NCBI RefSeq assembly: GCF_036370855.1
Contig: NC_088099.1
Coordinates: 145,035,017-145,099,016, forward strand
DNA: 64,000 bases
Direction: 5' to 3'
Source of the DNA: Dromaius novaehollandiae
Taxonomy: Eukaryota > Chordata > Aves > Casuariiformes > Dromaiidae
Both the position numbers and the translations under genes were made by a program. Every line of letters begins with the position of its first letter. Position 1 is the stretch's first letter. The notes under the pieces are model-generated. The model searched no databases, had not been told where the DNA came from, and saw only the letters and a list, made by a program, of their open reading frames with translations. Shown one piece after another: positions 1-14,300 of the stretch.

Positions 1-2249
1 ACTTCAGCAGTTAAACGTGTTTATCTGGGCCCTGAGGGTGCTCCCAGTCCCCCCTGTCCCTGCCCACCCCCGGCTGCCTCCTGCCCGGTCCTAGCCCCAT
101 CACAGCCCGGCCTGGGGCTGTCAGTCGCTGCCCCATGACACTGCAGCAGTGCCGGCTCCAGCCCCGCCACAGCCCTGCCTCTGCCCGGCCATGGGCCCCC
201 TGACCTCCACCCTGGCCCTGGCCCCAGCCCCACGGCGATGCCCAGCGCTGCATGGGGCCCTGCTCCCTCAGGGCAGTGGGACAGGCCATGGCGGCCAAGA
301 CCCAACCAGCCCAATGTCCTATTAGGCATCAAAGCCTCAGGAAGGAGAACCTGTCCTCACTGCTCCCGGGTGGCCAGACACATGGGGCCATTTGACAGCA
401 TTTCTCCAGTGTGTGAGGAGGCTGCAAGGCAGCTTGTGTACCTTTCAGTGTTAGGCTTTGCACTTACCAGAGACCTCTATGCCTAGGTGTGCAGAGACAG
501 CTTGTCGCATGCTCCCCATCACTCCAAGTTAGAGGTGTTCCCTGAGCATGGAAAACATGCTTTGAGTGAGACCCTGGGATGTGCTACTGGAGTATCCTCT
601 GGCGTATGGGAGGGAACTGGAGCTAAGCGGGAGAGGATGTAATATGGGAAGGCCATTCAGTGGCCAGGCACCAGAGGGTACAGGTAAAACTGAGTAACAC
701 TTCTCATTCAACGATTCCTTGTGCCCAGACTGTAGCACTGGTGCTCTGTTGGCACAGAGGGTGTGTGAGCAAAAGAGAGCCCTCTCACTGCCTGCCTTCC
801 CCTCTCTGCATCCTCTCTTGTACCCATCAGTCACGTCTTGGTGACAGCTAGCAGTCTGTCAAGCATATCACACAGCATATCTCTTGTTTTATTTTCCTTC
901 TGAGTCTAAGCCACTGCATAAATGCATGGGGCTGAAGACTTTTGGATTCAGCAGTAAAAAGAAGTGCTTTTAAATAAGAAATATTATCACCTATTGTTAG
1001 ACCTTTTGCAATAAGGCTGTTGTTTCTTCACAGTTTTGAGGATGCTCTTTCCTAGTCTGGGAATTATCTAGGAACAATAATAGGCCCTACTGTCATCTCC
1101 AAGGGTTGAAGGACCAGCTATTGCCTCTCTATAAATGTTGAGGGGCAACAGTCTCTGCTGCTGGTAGGCACTGCTTCTTTGTAAGCTGCCAGAGACCTCG
1201 CTGGAGAAGGGCCACAAAAGCTGAGGCTGTGAGCACTGAGCCTGCTTGGATGCTTCTTTGCAGCTTGTGGGCAATATTCATGCAGAGTTATGTTAGCATG
1301 ACTTTATTTATAGAAACCCACTGATAGTTTGTGTTTGTCCAGCTGCTTGGTTGACACTCCCCAGGGATCAGCCCAAGCTCTTCATGCCTGCAAAAACCCT
1401 TGGGGAGAGATGGACTGATCCAAGATGACCTGCATATTCTCTCAGCTCTAGTTGAGTCTATTCCTTCTCTACAGGCCATTGGGGCTTGTCATGGCATATG
1501 GTCTTGGATGGGTGCAAATCATATTCAGATATACTTAGGACAACATACAAACATTGAATCTAGACAGAGAACTTTGCTGTGTCCCTGGTATTTGAGCTTG
1601 CTGAAATGGCAACTTTAAATGGCTGCTTTCCAAAATAATGGATCCTGCTTTGTTTTTAATTTCTCATCTTCATAGAAAGTTTGCAAATCTTACTGAAAAT
1701 TAGACAGGCTGATTAGAAAAGAATTTGGTGAAATAATACAATGCCTTAAAGTAACTGTCAGGAGACCTGTGTTTCTGACTGCCCTGTCAAATAGTGGATA
1801 TGTTAACACGTAAAATAATTGTGTTCCAATGTGAATGGTTTGAATGCTGTTGATTTTCCTTCTGGATTGTGTAATAAAGCAGGTCTTTTTTGGACAAGAA
1901 TAATGCTTGTGTATAGCATTCAACTGAAACCTACCTAGCTTTTTCTTTTGTGAGATTTCAGAACGTGTTCTACTGGCGGATAACAAAACCAGCTTCTGCT
2001 CTGGGCTGCCCTTTCAGCTCCCAGTTGTTTACTGCTCTAGGCAAAATGTACCAGCTTAATTATTTTTATTGTCAATTGTACAGAGAGGTTTTTTTATCAG
2101 TTTATTCAGTGTAGCTTGAACTTAGTGACTGAAAAATGCAATAATTTGTTTTTGATTCTGTTATAATGTGTTATCAGAAACACTGTTATATTGTTCTTCT
2201 TGAATATGTAAGAAGAATTTCTGAATTTCTTTGTTTTTTGATCTTGTAG
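1..2249 (+). other. NIPAL2: NIPAL2 intron 1, 3' part
   Basis: No coding exon was found. Positions 1 to about 310 are GC-rich with scattered CpGs and change to ordinary AT-rich sequence by about 360. The acceptor at 2248-2249 (TTGTAG) follows a T-rich tract from about 2226. A frame closing on CAG|GTAAAA at 683/684 was tested as exon 1 and rejected, because it has no ATG and an upstream stop. Confidence 0.6.
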
Positions 2250-2318
2250 ACTCAGCTCTTGGGAGTTTTACTGGCTGCTGCTGGAAATTTTCTGATTAGT
2301 GTGTCTTTGAATATACAG
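2250..2318 (+). CDS. NIPAL2: NIPAL2 exon 2 (numbering by human gene)
   Basis: These 69 nt give 23 codons, from TQLLGVLLAAAG to ISVSLNIQ, and form the first predicted membrane helix. The exon is in phase 0 at both ends, so it could be skipped without a frameshift. Acceptor TTGTAG, donor CAG|GTATGA. The aligned human segment is also a small hydrophobic helix ending in SLNIQ. Confidence 0.92.
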
Positions 2319-5300
2319 GTATGAAATTATTTCTCTTTATTTTGAGTTATTTGTATTTAGCAAGTAGCTTATGTTATAATTTGTTTTTATGGTGAAGTTC
2401 AAAATACAGTTTCTGTTGCACTTGATAAATGTTCTATCTCTTTCTTCAACTAGTGTCCTGTATTTTTTAGCAGTATGATAGCTCTCAAACTGATCTATGC
2501 TGTGATTCCCCTTTGGCAACAATAAAAGTTCATAACTACTCCTCCTCCTTGCAATCCATCACAAGGAAAAACCATCTGTGACCTGCTTATGGTCCCGCTG
2601 GAAGTCATGTGAACCTGTCTCAGTGTGTGGAAATCTAAAATGGAATTGACCACAAATTCTTAAGGACTGCTTAATAAAGTGATTAATGTAAATAAATGCA
2701 CACAGGCATGTAGTTGCTTGTAATAGTGGGCCTCAGAACAACTTTGACCAACTCCATTTTCCTTGAGCAAGTAGGATAAATGATGTAAATAAATACTATT
2801 TTAAATCATAAAAGCAAAGGGAGGTGCTGACCTTGCAACTATGGCAAGGGTTTGTAGGATGAGATTTATAAAATCATTTCTGTATTAATAATTAGAAAAC
2901 ATATTCAGTAAAAAGTTAAATAAGTCATTATAATCTTGTAGCCTTCATGGTATTTTTATGTCTTCTAATACAAGTTCTTAGAGCACAGAAGACTTTTTTG
3001 TGTTAGTTGTACAGAAAAAATATTTTTGCTAACTTGAGTTTTATATGAGTTTAGTATCTCTTTTATATAAAACTACTCTTTGCTTTTTCTTTAAAGGATG
3101 AAACAGAAAGCTGTGGAATATGAAATCTTTCATACATAATAATGCCTTTCATTAAAACAGGAAGCTTCTTCAACAATCCCTTTCTATTTTAAGTATCTCT
3201 GGTTGGAGAGTCCCCCAGACAGAAATCTGTTTAGCCAGAGATGGCATGCAGATTGAAATCATTTCTGCCTCTCCAGTATTAGTGCTGATCTGTGATTAGC
3301 TGCTGAAGGCAACGATAGTAGGAGAGGCTCTGTTTCAATGGAAAAAACTTTGGTTGACGAAGTGGAAATTCAGTCTAGCCCATAATGAGGAGGTAATTCA
3401 GACACCATGTCTTTTGTCTGCTGAGGGCACTGAGTGCCAAAGTGGATGCTTTGCATGGAGATGTACTGAGGCATGCAAACTGACTGTTAATTAACTTGTA
3501 ATCATTAACAGCATTTACTGGATTGGAACTCTCAGCTTTTAAATGCTACATATGCTGCTGAGGAAAGCCCAAGAGCTCTGCATTGCACTTTGACAGTTTC
3601 AACTGGCGCTTTTATTTATCCTCTGAGTAGCTTCTTCTCCCTTTAGTAATGAAATAGATATCTTATAAAAATGAATAATTACCTTCTTTAGCCCCAAAGA
3701 TTTATTTCCACATTAATATTAAATGGACAGGCCGAATTTTATTGTGCTCTCCCCTTTCCGCTATGCGGTTGTCCTCCCTATCTTCCTTCTAGCTAGCTGT
3801 CAGCTAAAGAGCCCACTGTGTGCCATGTTTCAGTTGCAACACAACATAAACAGCCTCCACCTCAAATACCATCCATACGCAACAATATACTGAGAACGCA
3901 GACCTCTGGAGAAAGAAGGCTGTAGGGGAGCTGCTGAGCTCACCCTCTGATGTTCGTCACACATCTTTGCAACCACAGTTTTTCTATGTGAATTTGGGGG
4001 AGAAACCGGAGCTCAGTTACCCTGAAGCCAGGATTCAGTTAAGAATTTGCCTTAGTCGGTTTTCAGCAGAAACTAGGACTCTTGATTTAACAATTTTATT
4101 TAATATTAATTTCAATGAGATTTTTATTGGCTTTTTGTTTATAAAAATGGAACATGCAGAATCGTGGATATTCCTGAATTGCTGGCCTGTGGCTGAGGGA
4201 AGTTTGATTTTTCTCATGCTCACTTTGTCCTTGAAGGGCTAAACATCTCAAGACTTCATCCCCTGAGCACACGCCATAGCATGAAGCTGCAATAAAATGC
4301 TCCATCCTCTCGACAAGAGGAGCGACTGAGGCTGTGGTACACCACAGACGTTATTGTTTGGCCCATAAGTGTAGCCTAGAGAGTAGAGTGTGAGTACGAA
4401 GAAAATGGTTTACAACTTCCCTGATGCTCTGCAGGGGCATTTCCAAAATCAAATATCAGGTGGCGGAGGAAGATCATATTTTATAGCCATTTATACTACA
4501 CTGGCTATATCATTTGGTTTCCAGCTTTTTTGACCCTTTTCCCTGTGCAGAGAGGCCGCTGAGGAATTTGAGAATGGAAATTATATTCTGCAGAACTAAC
4601 GTGGTAAACGTTGCATCCCTCCCAGTAATGATACCTTCCTGATGATGACATCCTGGACTCTGTTTTAGAAGACCAGTGTGATCAAATTATCCTGTTATAT
4701 ACAGGTTCTTGCTGTACAAGAGAGAAAACAATAATAACATGTGTAAATAATACCTTCTCCATGTAACAGAAGTGTTGATGAAGTATTACTTGAGCATATA
4801 TTATATCTGTTGACACAGGTATCACTGGTTTTCCTTCTGAAAATAACGCTTTACCTGAGATCTTCTAAGGTCAGACAGGTGATTGTGTCCGAAACCTAAG
4901 TTCTACCTAGTGAATTTAGAGTCCTCCCAACAACAGCTGTGGATACCTGCTGGCTTTTTCATCCTGAAATTATGTTTCTGGCTAGAATATGCATCAGGGA
5001 GCAGGAAGACTGTACTGTCTGGTCACCTTCTTCTGGTTTGCTGCTGCACTTCTGATCCTGCCCTATCTCCTCCCTTTGAGTGTTTCCAGATTTGCAGCAC
5101 AACCTACTGAGGTAACCTGTGAAATTAGTTTTTTCTGAAACAGCCATGCTTTGAGAGAAGAACAGAGGACTGCAGTGATAGCTAGGAATACTATACATTC
5201 ACTTAATATTTTCCCAGTTTATTCAGAGGTCTAGTTTTTCAGTCATTTAAAGCAGGACTATGAAAGCACAAAGCTGAAGCACCATTAGGTTTACACAAAG

Positions 5301-8300
5301 CAGTATGTCTGCAAAATCAAGCTGAAAGGCGTGCTTAAAAAGAAAGCCTTGACGCACCTGGAATTTGAAGTTGACAGCTCCCTTAATTACCCCACTTTCG
5401 TTATGCATAAGAACACAATGGAAGTCTTTCTTTTCATGTCTGTTCCTAATAATTAATTTTCTAGAAATGCGCTCATCTGCAGCTGGCTTGCCAGACAGAT
5501 CCAAAGCCCTACTACACAAGCAAGTTATGGTGGTGTGGGATTATCCTCCTGGGGCTTGGAGAAGTGGGGAATTTCACAGCCTACGGATTTGCCCCTGCTG
5601 CTCTTGTCGCACCACTAGGATGTGTATCTGTCATAGGTGAGATGGTTTGCCACATTTTGCTTGGGTAGATAACCTTAATCGAATGCTTTTTGTGATCCAA
5701 GGAATAATACCAGAGGAACTGCAGCAGGAACACAAAAGGAAAATGTTAATATTATGGTTTGAAAAGAAATGATTCATATAATTACATAGGCTGACAGTTA
5801 AACGCAAACCCTCTACTTAACTTGGAGACCTTCTAATATCTATCTTTTCCTATAGTTTTGTCAGTTGTGGCCTCTGGTCACTCTGCTGTGCCAGTTCCTG
5901 CAGGTCGTTTGCCTGCTGCCCTACCAATGTTGCCCTCATACGAACGTTGCAGCCCTGAAAGCCCCCCAAATGGGGCCCCAGTGTCCCGCCGGCTCCGCAA
6001 AGCTGTGGTCTGATCCCGAGTGCTGACAATGTGTTTCCGATGCTGTTGTCACACCAGGCGGTTTCTCCTGCTGCCCCTTGCCCCTCGCCATGCTTCGTGT
6101 TGACTCAGACCAGCTCGCTTGGCTCTCTGCCCGCTCGCCGCTGGCGGGTGCCCGTGCCCACCGGCGCTCCTCAGGGTTTGGCTGGGACCTGCACACTGCA
6201 GTTGCTTCTGCAGAGAAATGCCTCTTGGTAGAGCTGCAGAAATTTTTATTCAGTGTCTTGTTCACGTTATTTTTTAGGAAGCTTATTATGAACAAAGAAT
6301 CTATTCTGCTACTTCTGGTAGCAGTGTGTGATCAAAGGACCTAGAAATTTCCTGAAATGTTTAGTTTATTTATGGACATTAACAAAGTTGTTCACTTTTT
6401 CCCTTGTGTACAGATTAACTGGACTTCAGTATAGTTGTTTCTGTAGTTAGACCTTATTCCTATAATTAGAACTTATTTGATATCATCTTACTCTTCACTT
6501 TATGTTGTTACTGGAATAATTTTATTTACAGAGCTGTTTCAGGTATGAGATGCCCGTTTCTTTGATAAAGAAACACATTTTAGAATATGTTATCATCTTG
6601 CGCCAATGCAAAACAGAGTGGACAGGGCAATATTGTACAGAGGCTGTGAAAACAGGAATTCAGGGTGCGGCTGTGACCCTTCATTGTATCACTTCACATC
6701 CAAAATTAAAACATTCAGGGCTGGGATATCACAACAGTTATGCATATATTGGAGCTCCTTTGGTTGCTTTTGACAAGCGATGGCATGTCATGGTCTGTCT
6801 CTAGCTACCAGTTGCATACTGGCAGTAGCACTGCAGTAAGTGATGCTGCATGGGAGGGTAGAAAAAATGAATTATCTTCCCTGTGGATTGGCTGGCTGTA
6901 GTGGAAGGATGCAGTCAACCATGTATGGGTGAAATTTAGCAAAGAGGTACTAGTACTAGGGGAAAGTGCAGGCAATATATTCTAATCCATAATGTTAAAT
7001 TATTACAGAATTTTAGAGAATTTCAGAGCTACTGTAGTTCACTATCTTAAGAAAGGTTTCTAAAAGAAAAGAATGAAATATTACCTGAGCTGAAAATGTA
7101 AGTTGGACATGACATATCCCAATGTGATTTTGGTAGCAGGAGTATTTCTTTATCAATTGCAGACATTTCCAGACGTCTCTGAACGTTAAGGGACACTCAC
7201 CAATCTAATTTGTTGACCAAACTGAATAAAACACAAATACATAAAAATAGAAAGAAGAAATAAAAAATAGTAAACTGGGAAAAAATTCCATTGTTTATTA
7301 AACTGCTACAGGGAACAGGTGATATCTAGGGTTGATTTTTATCTTGGCAGATACCTTCTTCCCTACCTTTGCAATATGTGGAGAAATGTTGCATTTGTTT
7401 CTTCTGTTCTCTATTCCTTCTTAACCCTATCAATAAACCATTTTCATAAGTGTTCTATTTTATCAAAACTCCCACTCATTTTTCTTTTTTTTAACTGAAC
7501 CAAAATGCTTATCCTGGAAGACCCCAGAAAGCACTTTAATACCTTATATTCCATTCCCATATATCAGCTGACAGTATCCCTTTCATAGCCCAAACAATAG
7601 AAATATCTGAAATTGTATTTGGTCTAGCAAACATTCCCTTAAGGAAGGGAAAGTAAAAAATGATGTAGACAGCCAAATACAGCACTGCTGTGGTAACTTC
7701 CCAATAACACTTCCTACCACTAGATGCTTTCCTGTTTTCTGAAATTACAGCCAGAGAGAGAGAGCATCCTCTTACTTTTGGAGCAGTTTATCATTTGGGG
7801 CAATGATGAATTGACCAAGACACACGTACATCATCTACTAACAACTATGCAAGTGATCGTTTAGGCAGCAGGTTGTCTGATTTCAAAGATAAAGAAATTT
7901 TTTCTCGTTAAAGTGTGACCTCTTTTAGGTGGGAGAGGGTGGGATTTGCACATTCTGGTTGGCTGTTGTTTTGAAGTATTGTTGAATGAGCATCTTTTCA
8001 TAAGCTAAAGTTTAATTTTAAAATGAAGAAAAAAAGCATTTGATAACAAATTCCAAATGTATATCTGAATCTTAACTCTGCCTTTCTTATAAGAATTTTT
8101 GTTCAAACTTCATGTCTCAAATCTCAAATTATAAGCAATGATGTTTTATATTTTGAGACCATAGGTGAGGAATCAGTCTCTTACATAGGGTACTCAGCAC
8201 CCTATGGCTGTACAGTGGGGGAGATGTCCTCGACAGTATGTCCAGTCGTCTCGGGGACTTTCTGGAGCTCTCTGTGACTGCCCCTCAGGTCTGCATGGAA

Positions 8301-11300
8301 AGTTTCCTTTGCTTGGAAACCACGATGTAGGGAGAGGATGAAGCGCACTGGAGTTTTATCCCAGAATGGATCTGGGCTGTACCCACCATGAATCTTCAGA
8401 CCTTCTAGATGAGAAGCATCCGTGGGTCCTAAAATAGATGGAGCCAGCATCCATTAAGCTCTGCTACCACATTCAACTTCAGTCCAACTGAATTTTTGCA
8501 TTTAACCTGGTATCAATTAAATAGTGAAAAGTTTGTGCCTCATCCTATTGAGCTGGATACTTTTGATGGATGTTTTAGAAAGAATCCAGCGCCACAGACC
8601 ATAAATTGGCACTACACCAGAAGATTTTTTTTTCTCAGAATTAAGCTATGAAGACTGTATTTTTCTTCTTACACTATGGAAGTATTTCTGTGTGTGGTTG
8701 CAATGATGCAAGCTCTACATCTGTTCAGGGTTTTAAATAGTTTGAGAAGTCAGTGGTTGTTTCTCCAAGAGGAGAAATTAGTAAATTTTTAATTTAAAAA
8801 ATGGAGGAGTAATACATGTTTGATGTGAACATAAAAAGCTTTTTATATTTTAAAATTAAAAATCATGTTTTACATGTAGCTCGGGTAATTTTAGACTTCT
8901 GTGCTTTTTTTCCTCATTCTCCTACTTCTGCCTGCAGAAATAAATTGAAGGGGGAGGTGAGGAGAGGCCAGTGGTATCGGAGATCACTTCTTATGCAGTT
9001 TACATCATTCCATGGAGAGTTATTTTACACTTAACTCACTTAGACTGACATTGTTGAGATCCCTTTGCATTTTTATATACTCCTTCTAACTAGCTGTGGG
9101 GCAAGAAATTGCTTTACTCTTTGAAAACTGATATCCCTGATGGTGCTTTAGGAAAAAGATTCTCAGATGTTCTTGTAGAAATGGATTTCTCCCACTCATG
9201 CTAATGTAACATCTTTGTGGTCAAAGAGCTTTGGATTTTGAGAACTGTACTGTGAATGAGAACTGAGAAATATTCACCAGACAGCTCTCTTCAGACTATT
9301 TTTTAAGTGCCTTTTTTTAATACTTTTCTGGAAGATGCAACAAAAGGATGTTGGGTTTTCAGGGTCCTTCCTTTTTTCTGTAGTGTGCGGGTTTTGTAAT
9401 ACAGTTTCCAGGATTAGACACACCTTGATGGTCTCTCTTTTGAACAATTCTTCTCATATTTTGCGACTTGCTTAATCGGATATTGAAATTAGGGATAGGG
9501 AGAAATGTTTTATGTCTTGTCCACAACTTTTCCACAGTACTAGTATTTCATCGTGCTGGAAACATTACATCTTTGGTATGCAGAATAGCTATCAAGAGGT
9601 CATGCACCAACTGACCGAATTCTGCAATATCTTCCTTTGTATTTAGTGCACCATTAATATCTATCATATAAACTAAGAATAGGCTTGAGTAGTCAATTAG
9701 CTATGATGAATTTGCTCCCAGCTGTCTTAGAGAGAGCTAGCTCTCTATTTAACTCTGGCTGTGCATGCAGGTATTCTTTCATTTTCTCCCATTTTTTTTC
9801 TGAATCCTCCTCTGACATACAGCGCTGGCCCTGGAGGACACCCAGATCCTGCCAGTTTTAACAGCATCCATCCTCCGCCCACCTGAATCCTCTGCCCCGT
9901 TACCCACAGAAATGACCCACGGGAGGTCAGTGGGTTGGTTGTCCTCAGGCTCCTGGTCTCTGCCCCTCTCTGGGGGTGAGATGGTACATCTAAGACTTAG
10001 GCAGGATACGGCAGTGGAGGTTTTAACCTCAAGGTCTTGAGGCAGGGAGATTCTCAGTCGTGAATTATGTATATGCAGACTGCACTGAGGGGATGGTGCT
10101 ACGAGTGCGCAAAGGCAGCTGAGATTTATCTATGAGTGCCTGCAGTGTGCACGTGGCTCTGCCTGTCTTCATGCTGTGCAGTCTGTGCTTCCTGCCCCTC
10201 GGTCACCCCCATTGCCCTTGGCACGGCAGGGAGATGTTCGAGTCTACCCCGAAGCTGTGAGCACAGCCCCATTCTCAGACCAAGCTCCCTCCCTTTTCTA
10301 TGTGCCTAATAGCCTTCACCTCCTTGGGGATTTTGTTTTTATTTTTTCATCCCATCTTTCTTCTGCTAAACAACACTTCTGTCTTGACCAGCAACCTCAT
10401 GATTTCAGCCTTTTCTTCTGGTCCCAATCTTGGCGTACCAGCCTCCAGATCCCCTGTGGAAATACTGGTATTTCCCCAGGAAGAGCTACTCCCCAATATC
10501 TGACCTTAGCTTACTGCTCATCTGGGCTGCAGTGATCCAATGAACTACCTCCACTGTCTTCTCTCCAGACCTTCCTGACTGAGGGGCTGGCTATTTTAGC
10601 TTGCATTTGGGGAAGGATTACAGCATGTCTGACTGCTTCTATATCAGGATGGCCCTGAATCTCTCCGCTTAGAAGATAGGTAGAGGACTGAGTGCCTACA
10701 TAAAACGTACTTTAAGGTCACTTTTTAAGATGTGAACTTCCACAGCAGAAGGCTGCCATCCGTACTGCTTAAGCACTCCTCAACAGGTTTAGTGCAAAAT
10801 CAGCTGGGTGAAACTGCTTCATTAATTGGAGGCAGAGCCTTAAATTGTGCAAAACAGCATAAATGCTTTGATTCAAAGTGATCTTTTTTTTATTGCATAA
10901 ACTGAGAGAGGTACAAGCACTAAACAAAAGTCTTCAAATCATGACTAGCAAGCCTTCTTCCATATTTTATCTAGAGCATTAGTGAAATGGATAAAAAAGT
11001 ATTCTGCAAAATGTGTGTTTGTAAATGCCTTTACCTAATTGTTGTGATCTTAGCTACTTTGCTACTAATCAGTTTGGCTAAACAGAATGAATGTTTGAGG
11101 CAAATCTTCAATTTTGTGTCACATTATTGGAAAACTATTGACAAGATAGAAGCAGCAAAAGCAGTCTGTGTGCATTTATGAGGAGCTAAAATTTAATATA
11201 TAGATTTAAAATAGTTAAAAGTGCTAATCTAAGACTAGAAAAGGGGAAAAGGAAGAACATGCTTATACTAAAGGCTATGAACATAAATTGGAGAGGCATT

Positions 11301-14300
11301 ATTTAGTGTAGTGCCTGACAGTAAAAATGAGAGTAAAGAGATGAGATTCATAGATAGCCTGGGGAGCAGGAAAACAGCTTAACAATGACATACACTTATT
11401 TATGAAATAGTTTTCTGTAGGAAAAATAAATGATGGACAGTTTGTCATCTGAGTCTTCTAAGGCTTGGACAAAAGGATCAGTGTTTTAATATGTACTTTC
11501 TGTCTTTAACTTCTATTGTTCTGTATTATTTCTTTCTTAGAAAAACAAACATGAAAAAAGCCTAACTGCAAATTTCATGTCTAGGAGGCAGAGGAGTTGT
11601 TTTGTGAGCTGGGTTCTCACCATTCCGTTTCCTAGTGGTAGAATCCACATTTTATACTATCCGTTGGTTCTGTTTGTGCTGGAGAAAACCTACATATGGA
11701 GATAATCGCACATTATCACTCTCCTAGGAGAATCAGCATCTGACAAAGCTATGTGTAGCACCATTACAGCCCTCCCCTGTGAAGCACTTAATTGTATATC
11801 ACGCAGTAAAAGAACACTTTCTACCATTTCTTTCAGTTAAAATTGGAATTCATGTGCTGCAGTAATAGAGAGCTAATGAATACAAAACAGCCTGTGTTAT
11901 GCTGAAGTATGAGAAGACAAGGTTGTTTCAACAAAACAATTAAGCTCCGAATAAACTAATCTTTTTGCATTTTCTACCCAGTAGTTTTTAGTTATCATGA
12001 TTTTGATGTTGTACCAAATCATAATATTTTTCATTTGAAATACTAATTCTGTATTTCCAAATTGAAGAGCTTCATGAGCCTCCAGAAACGAACATACAGA
12101 TATGGATATTTTATAGACCTATTTACTTCTCGGTTTGTGGATATTGATATGAGCATCGTGCAATCAAGATAAGAAATGAATGAAAAGGATTTCTTTAGGA
12201 TGTGTTTTAATTTGTGCTGTCCTCTTTTGTCCAGGCTCTGTTCTGTAATGTTCAATACTTAACAGAAAGTCTCCCAAAATTTTCTGTCCTGCTCTTGATC
12301 TAGCTGGGTTTCAATAGGAATGCCTTTTGAAAATTATTGAAATTATTGAAACTATTGAAAATACTAAAAATATTATTGGCATTAAAAACCAATAGGTTTC
12401 AGTCTGTGCCTATTTTTGAAAATTTTACCTTAATAATTAGTTAAAAAGCCAAAAATGTTCTGAATGTCTGAAAGCCCACAAGTCTTTTCAAACAAATGCG
12501 GATGCTGTCCTTGCCTCAGTGACGTACAGGCTAACAACTCAGATGTAGAGTTGAGCATGTTTGATATTCCCAGACCAGTGGCTCAAAACCAATGAGATTT
12601 TAAGACAATTATAAATTACTTGTTTTATTGCCAAGCCCCTGACAATTTACACTTTGGCACAATTTTTTCTGTATTACTGTATTTTTGAATTCTATTGTTG
12701 ACCAATTTAAAAAAAAAATCAGAGAGTATTTCTCACTTGGGCACAGAGCTTGATCTCTGTAACTGTCTATAGCTTTTCTAAAAAGATACAGGCAAACAAA
12801 AGAAATCTGCAAAGGCACATTAATACCTTTCAGCTCAGCAATTTCCCCCCTTCCTCGGTCTATTCACCCATAGAGTTAAACAGAGTGTTCTGTGATTTAT
12901 TTTCCACATCAGTAGTAACGGTGGAGGAGAAGGGTGAATGCAGCTCCCATGACAGAGGGGGAATGAGAGGACCCTGGTGTGGGGAAGGGGAAATCTGGGG
13001 CTGGGTGGAAGGAAGTTAGACACAGACCACCTCAGTCAGGTGAGAAGGAAGCTGGTTTGGGGCGAAGAGCAAGGGTATGAAGTCCCTGCTGTTGAGGTGA
13101 GGTGGTGGGGAGATGGGGACACCTCGCCTGTGCTGCCAGGAACGGTGTGGGGAAGGCACAGAGGGCCTGGGGAGCTGAGCACAAGCGTTTCGGCAGGTCT
13201 CCTTTTAGGAGCTGAATCTGGGACATAGGAAGGGCTCTGACTCATATATCTGGTGTGCCTAGCTGTGGTCACTGGCTGCCCACTTACTCTTCTGCCATGG
13301 GTTCATTGGATCGTAGGATAATTCAGGCTGGAAGGGACATCAGGAGGCCCCTAATCCAAACCTGGCTCAAAGCAGGGAGGCCATCATGCCACAGAAGAAA
13401 TGTGGGGGGAAGCGTTTGCCATCTAGCATATTGGCTTAAACTGCCTTTTCTAGAGGGGTTAATGCCTTAAGCAGCTAGACCACCTGAGACTGTGGGTTGG
13501 AGCCCTAAAGAGTATTACGAAGCATCTCTCCTAGGATCTGGGAATGCACTTTGCTCCCTGCTGTTTCTCTTTGCCAGCTGGGGAAAATGCCAGACACTGC
13601 AGATGGCAAGGCAAGCAAGTGCCAGCCTGTGCTCCTGGGGCTCCCAGGCTCCCTTTATACCCCCTCCTCCTCCAGCCCATCGCTTCTAGAGAGCTGCTCT
13701 CTACATGGAGATGATCTGCCCTTGCTTTCTCTGATTTACCCTGGCTCAGTCTGATTCTGCAAATCGGAGAGCATAAAAGATGATTTAAAAATCAAACTTA
13801 CAAAGTTTAAAAACAGGAAGTTACAAGCAAAAGATAAAATTTAGGCAACGTATAATAGCAAGGTGCTGTCTTGGCTGTGCTACAGTAACTTGCTTAAAAT
13901 TTAGCCCTGAAGGTAATTGCCAGTCTTTGCCAGGCTGCCATGTATGTCCTCTCTCAGTTCTGTGCAACTGTTCTCTGTTCTTTTGTTCAGATATACTGCT
14001 CTTGATTTACTCTTCACTTCCATGCATGTGAAGTCTTAGTGGCTTATCCACAAGGACAGTTACCTTTTCTGTTCAAAGTCTCTCCTGGGTTTCACTCTCC
14101 TCCCTTTCTTGTTGCCCTTCCCCTCCTATTTCAGTTTCTGCCAATTCCTCCCATCCCAGATGGCCCTAATATGTGCTCTTAAAAATGCTTCTATTTTTAG
14201 ACTACTCTACATATTATACATCATAAAGAGCATTAATTATACATATATTCTGTTAAGCTCATGATCTCTTGTGCATTACCAGCCATCTCTGGAGAAAGAG

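Noticed and set aside
660-683. Frame ending CAG|GTAAAA as NIPAL2 exon 1
   Set aside because: The phase would fit exon 2, but there is no ATG, a stop lies shortly upstream in frame, and the residues do not resemble the NIPAL2 N-terminus.
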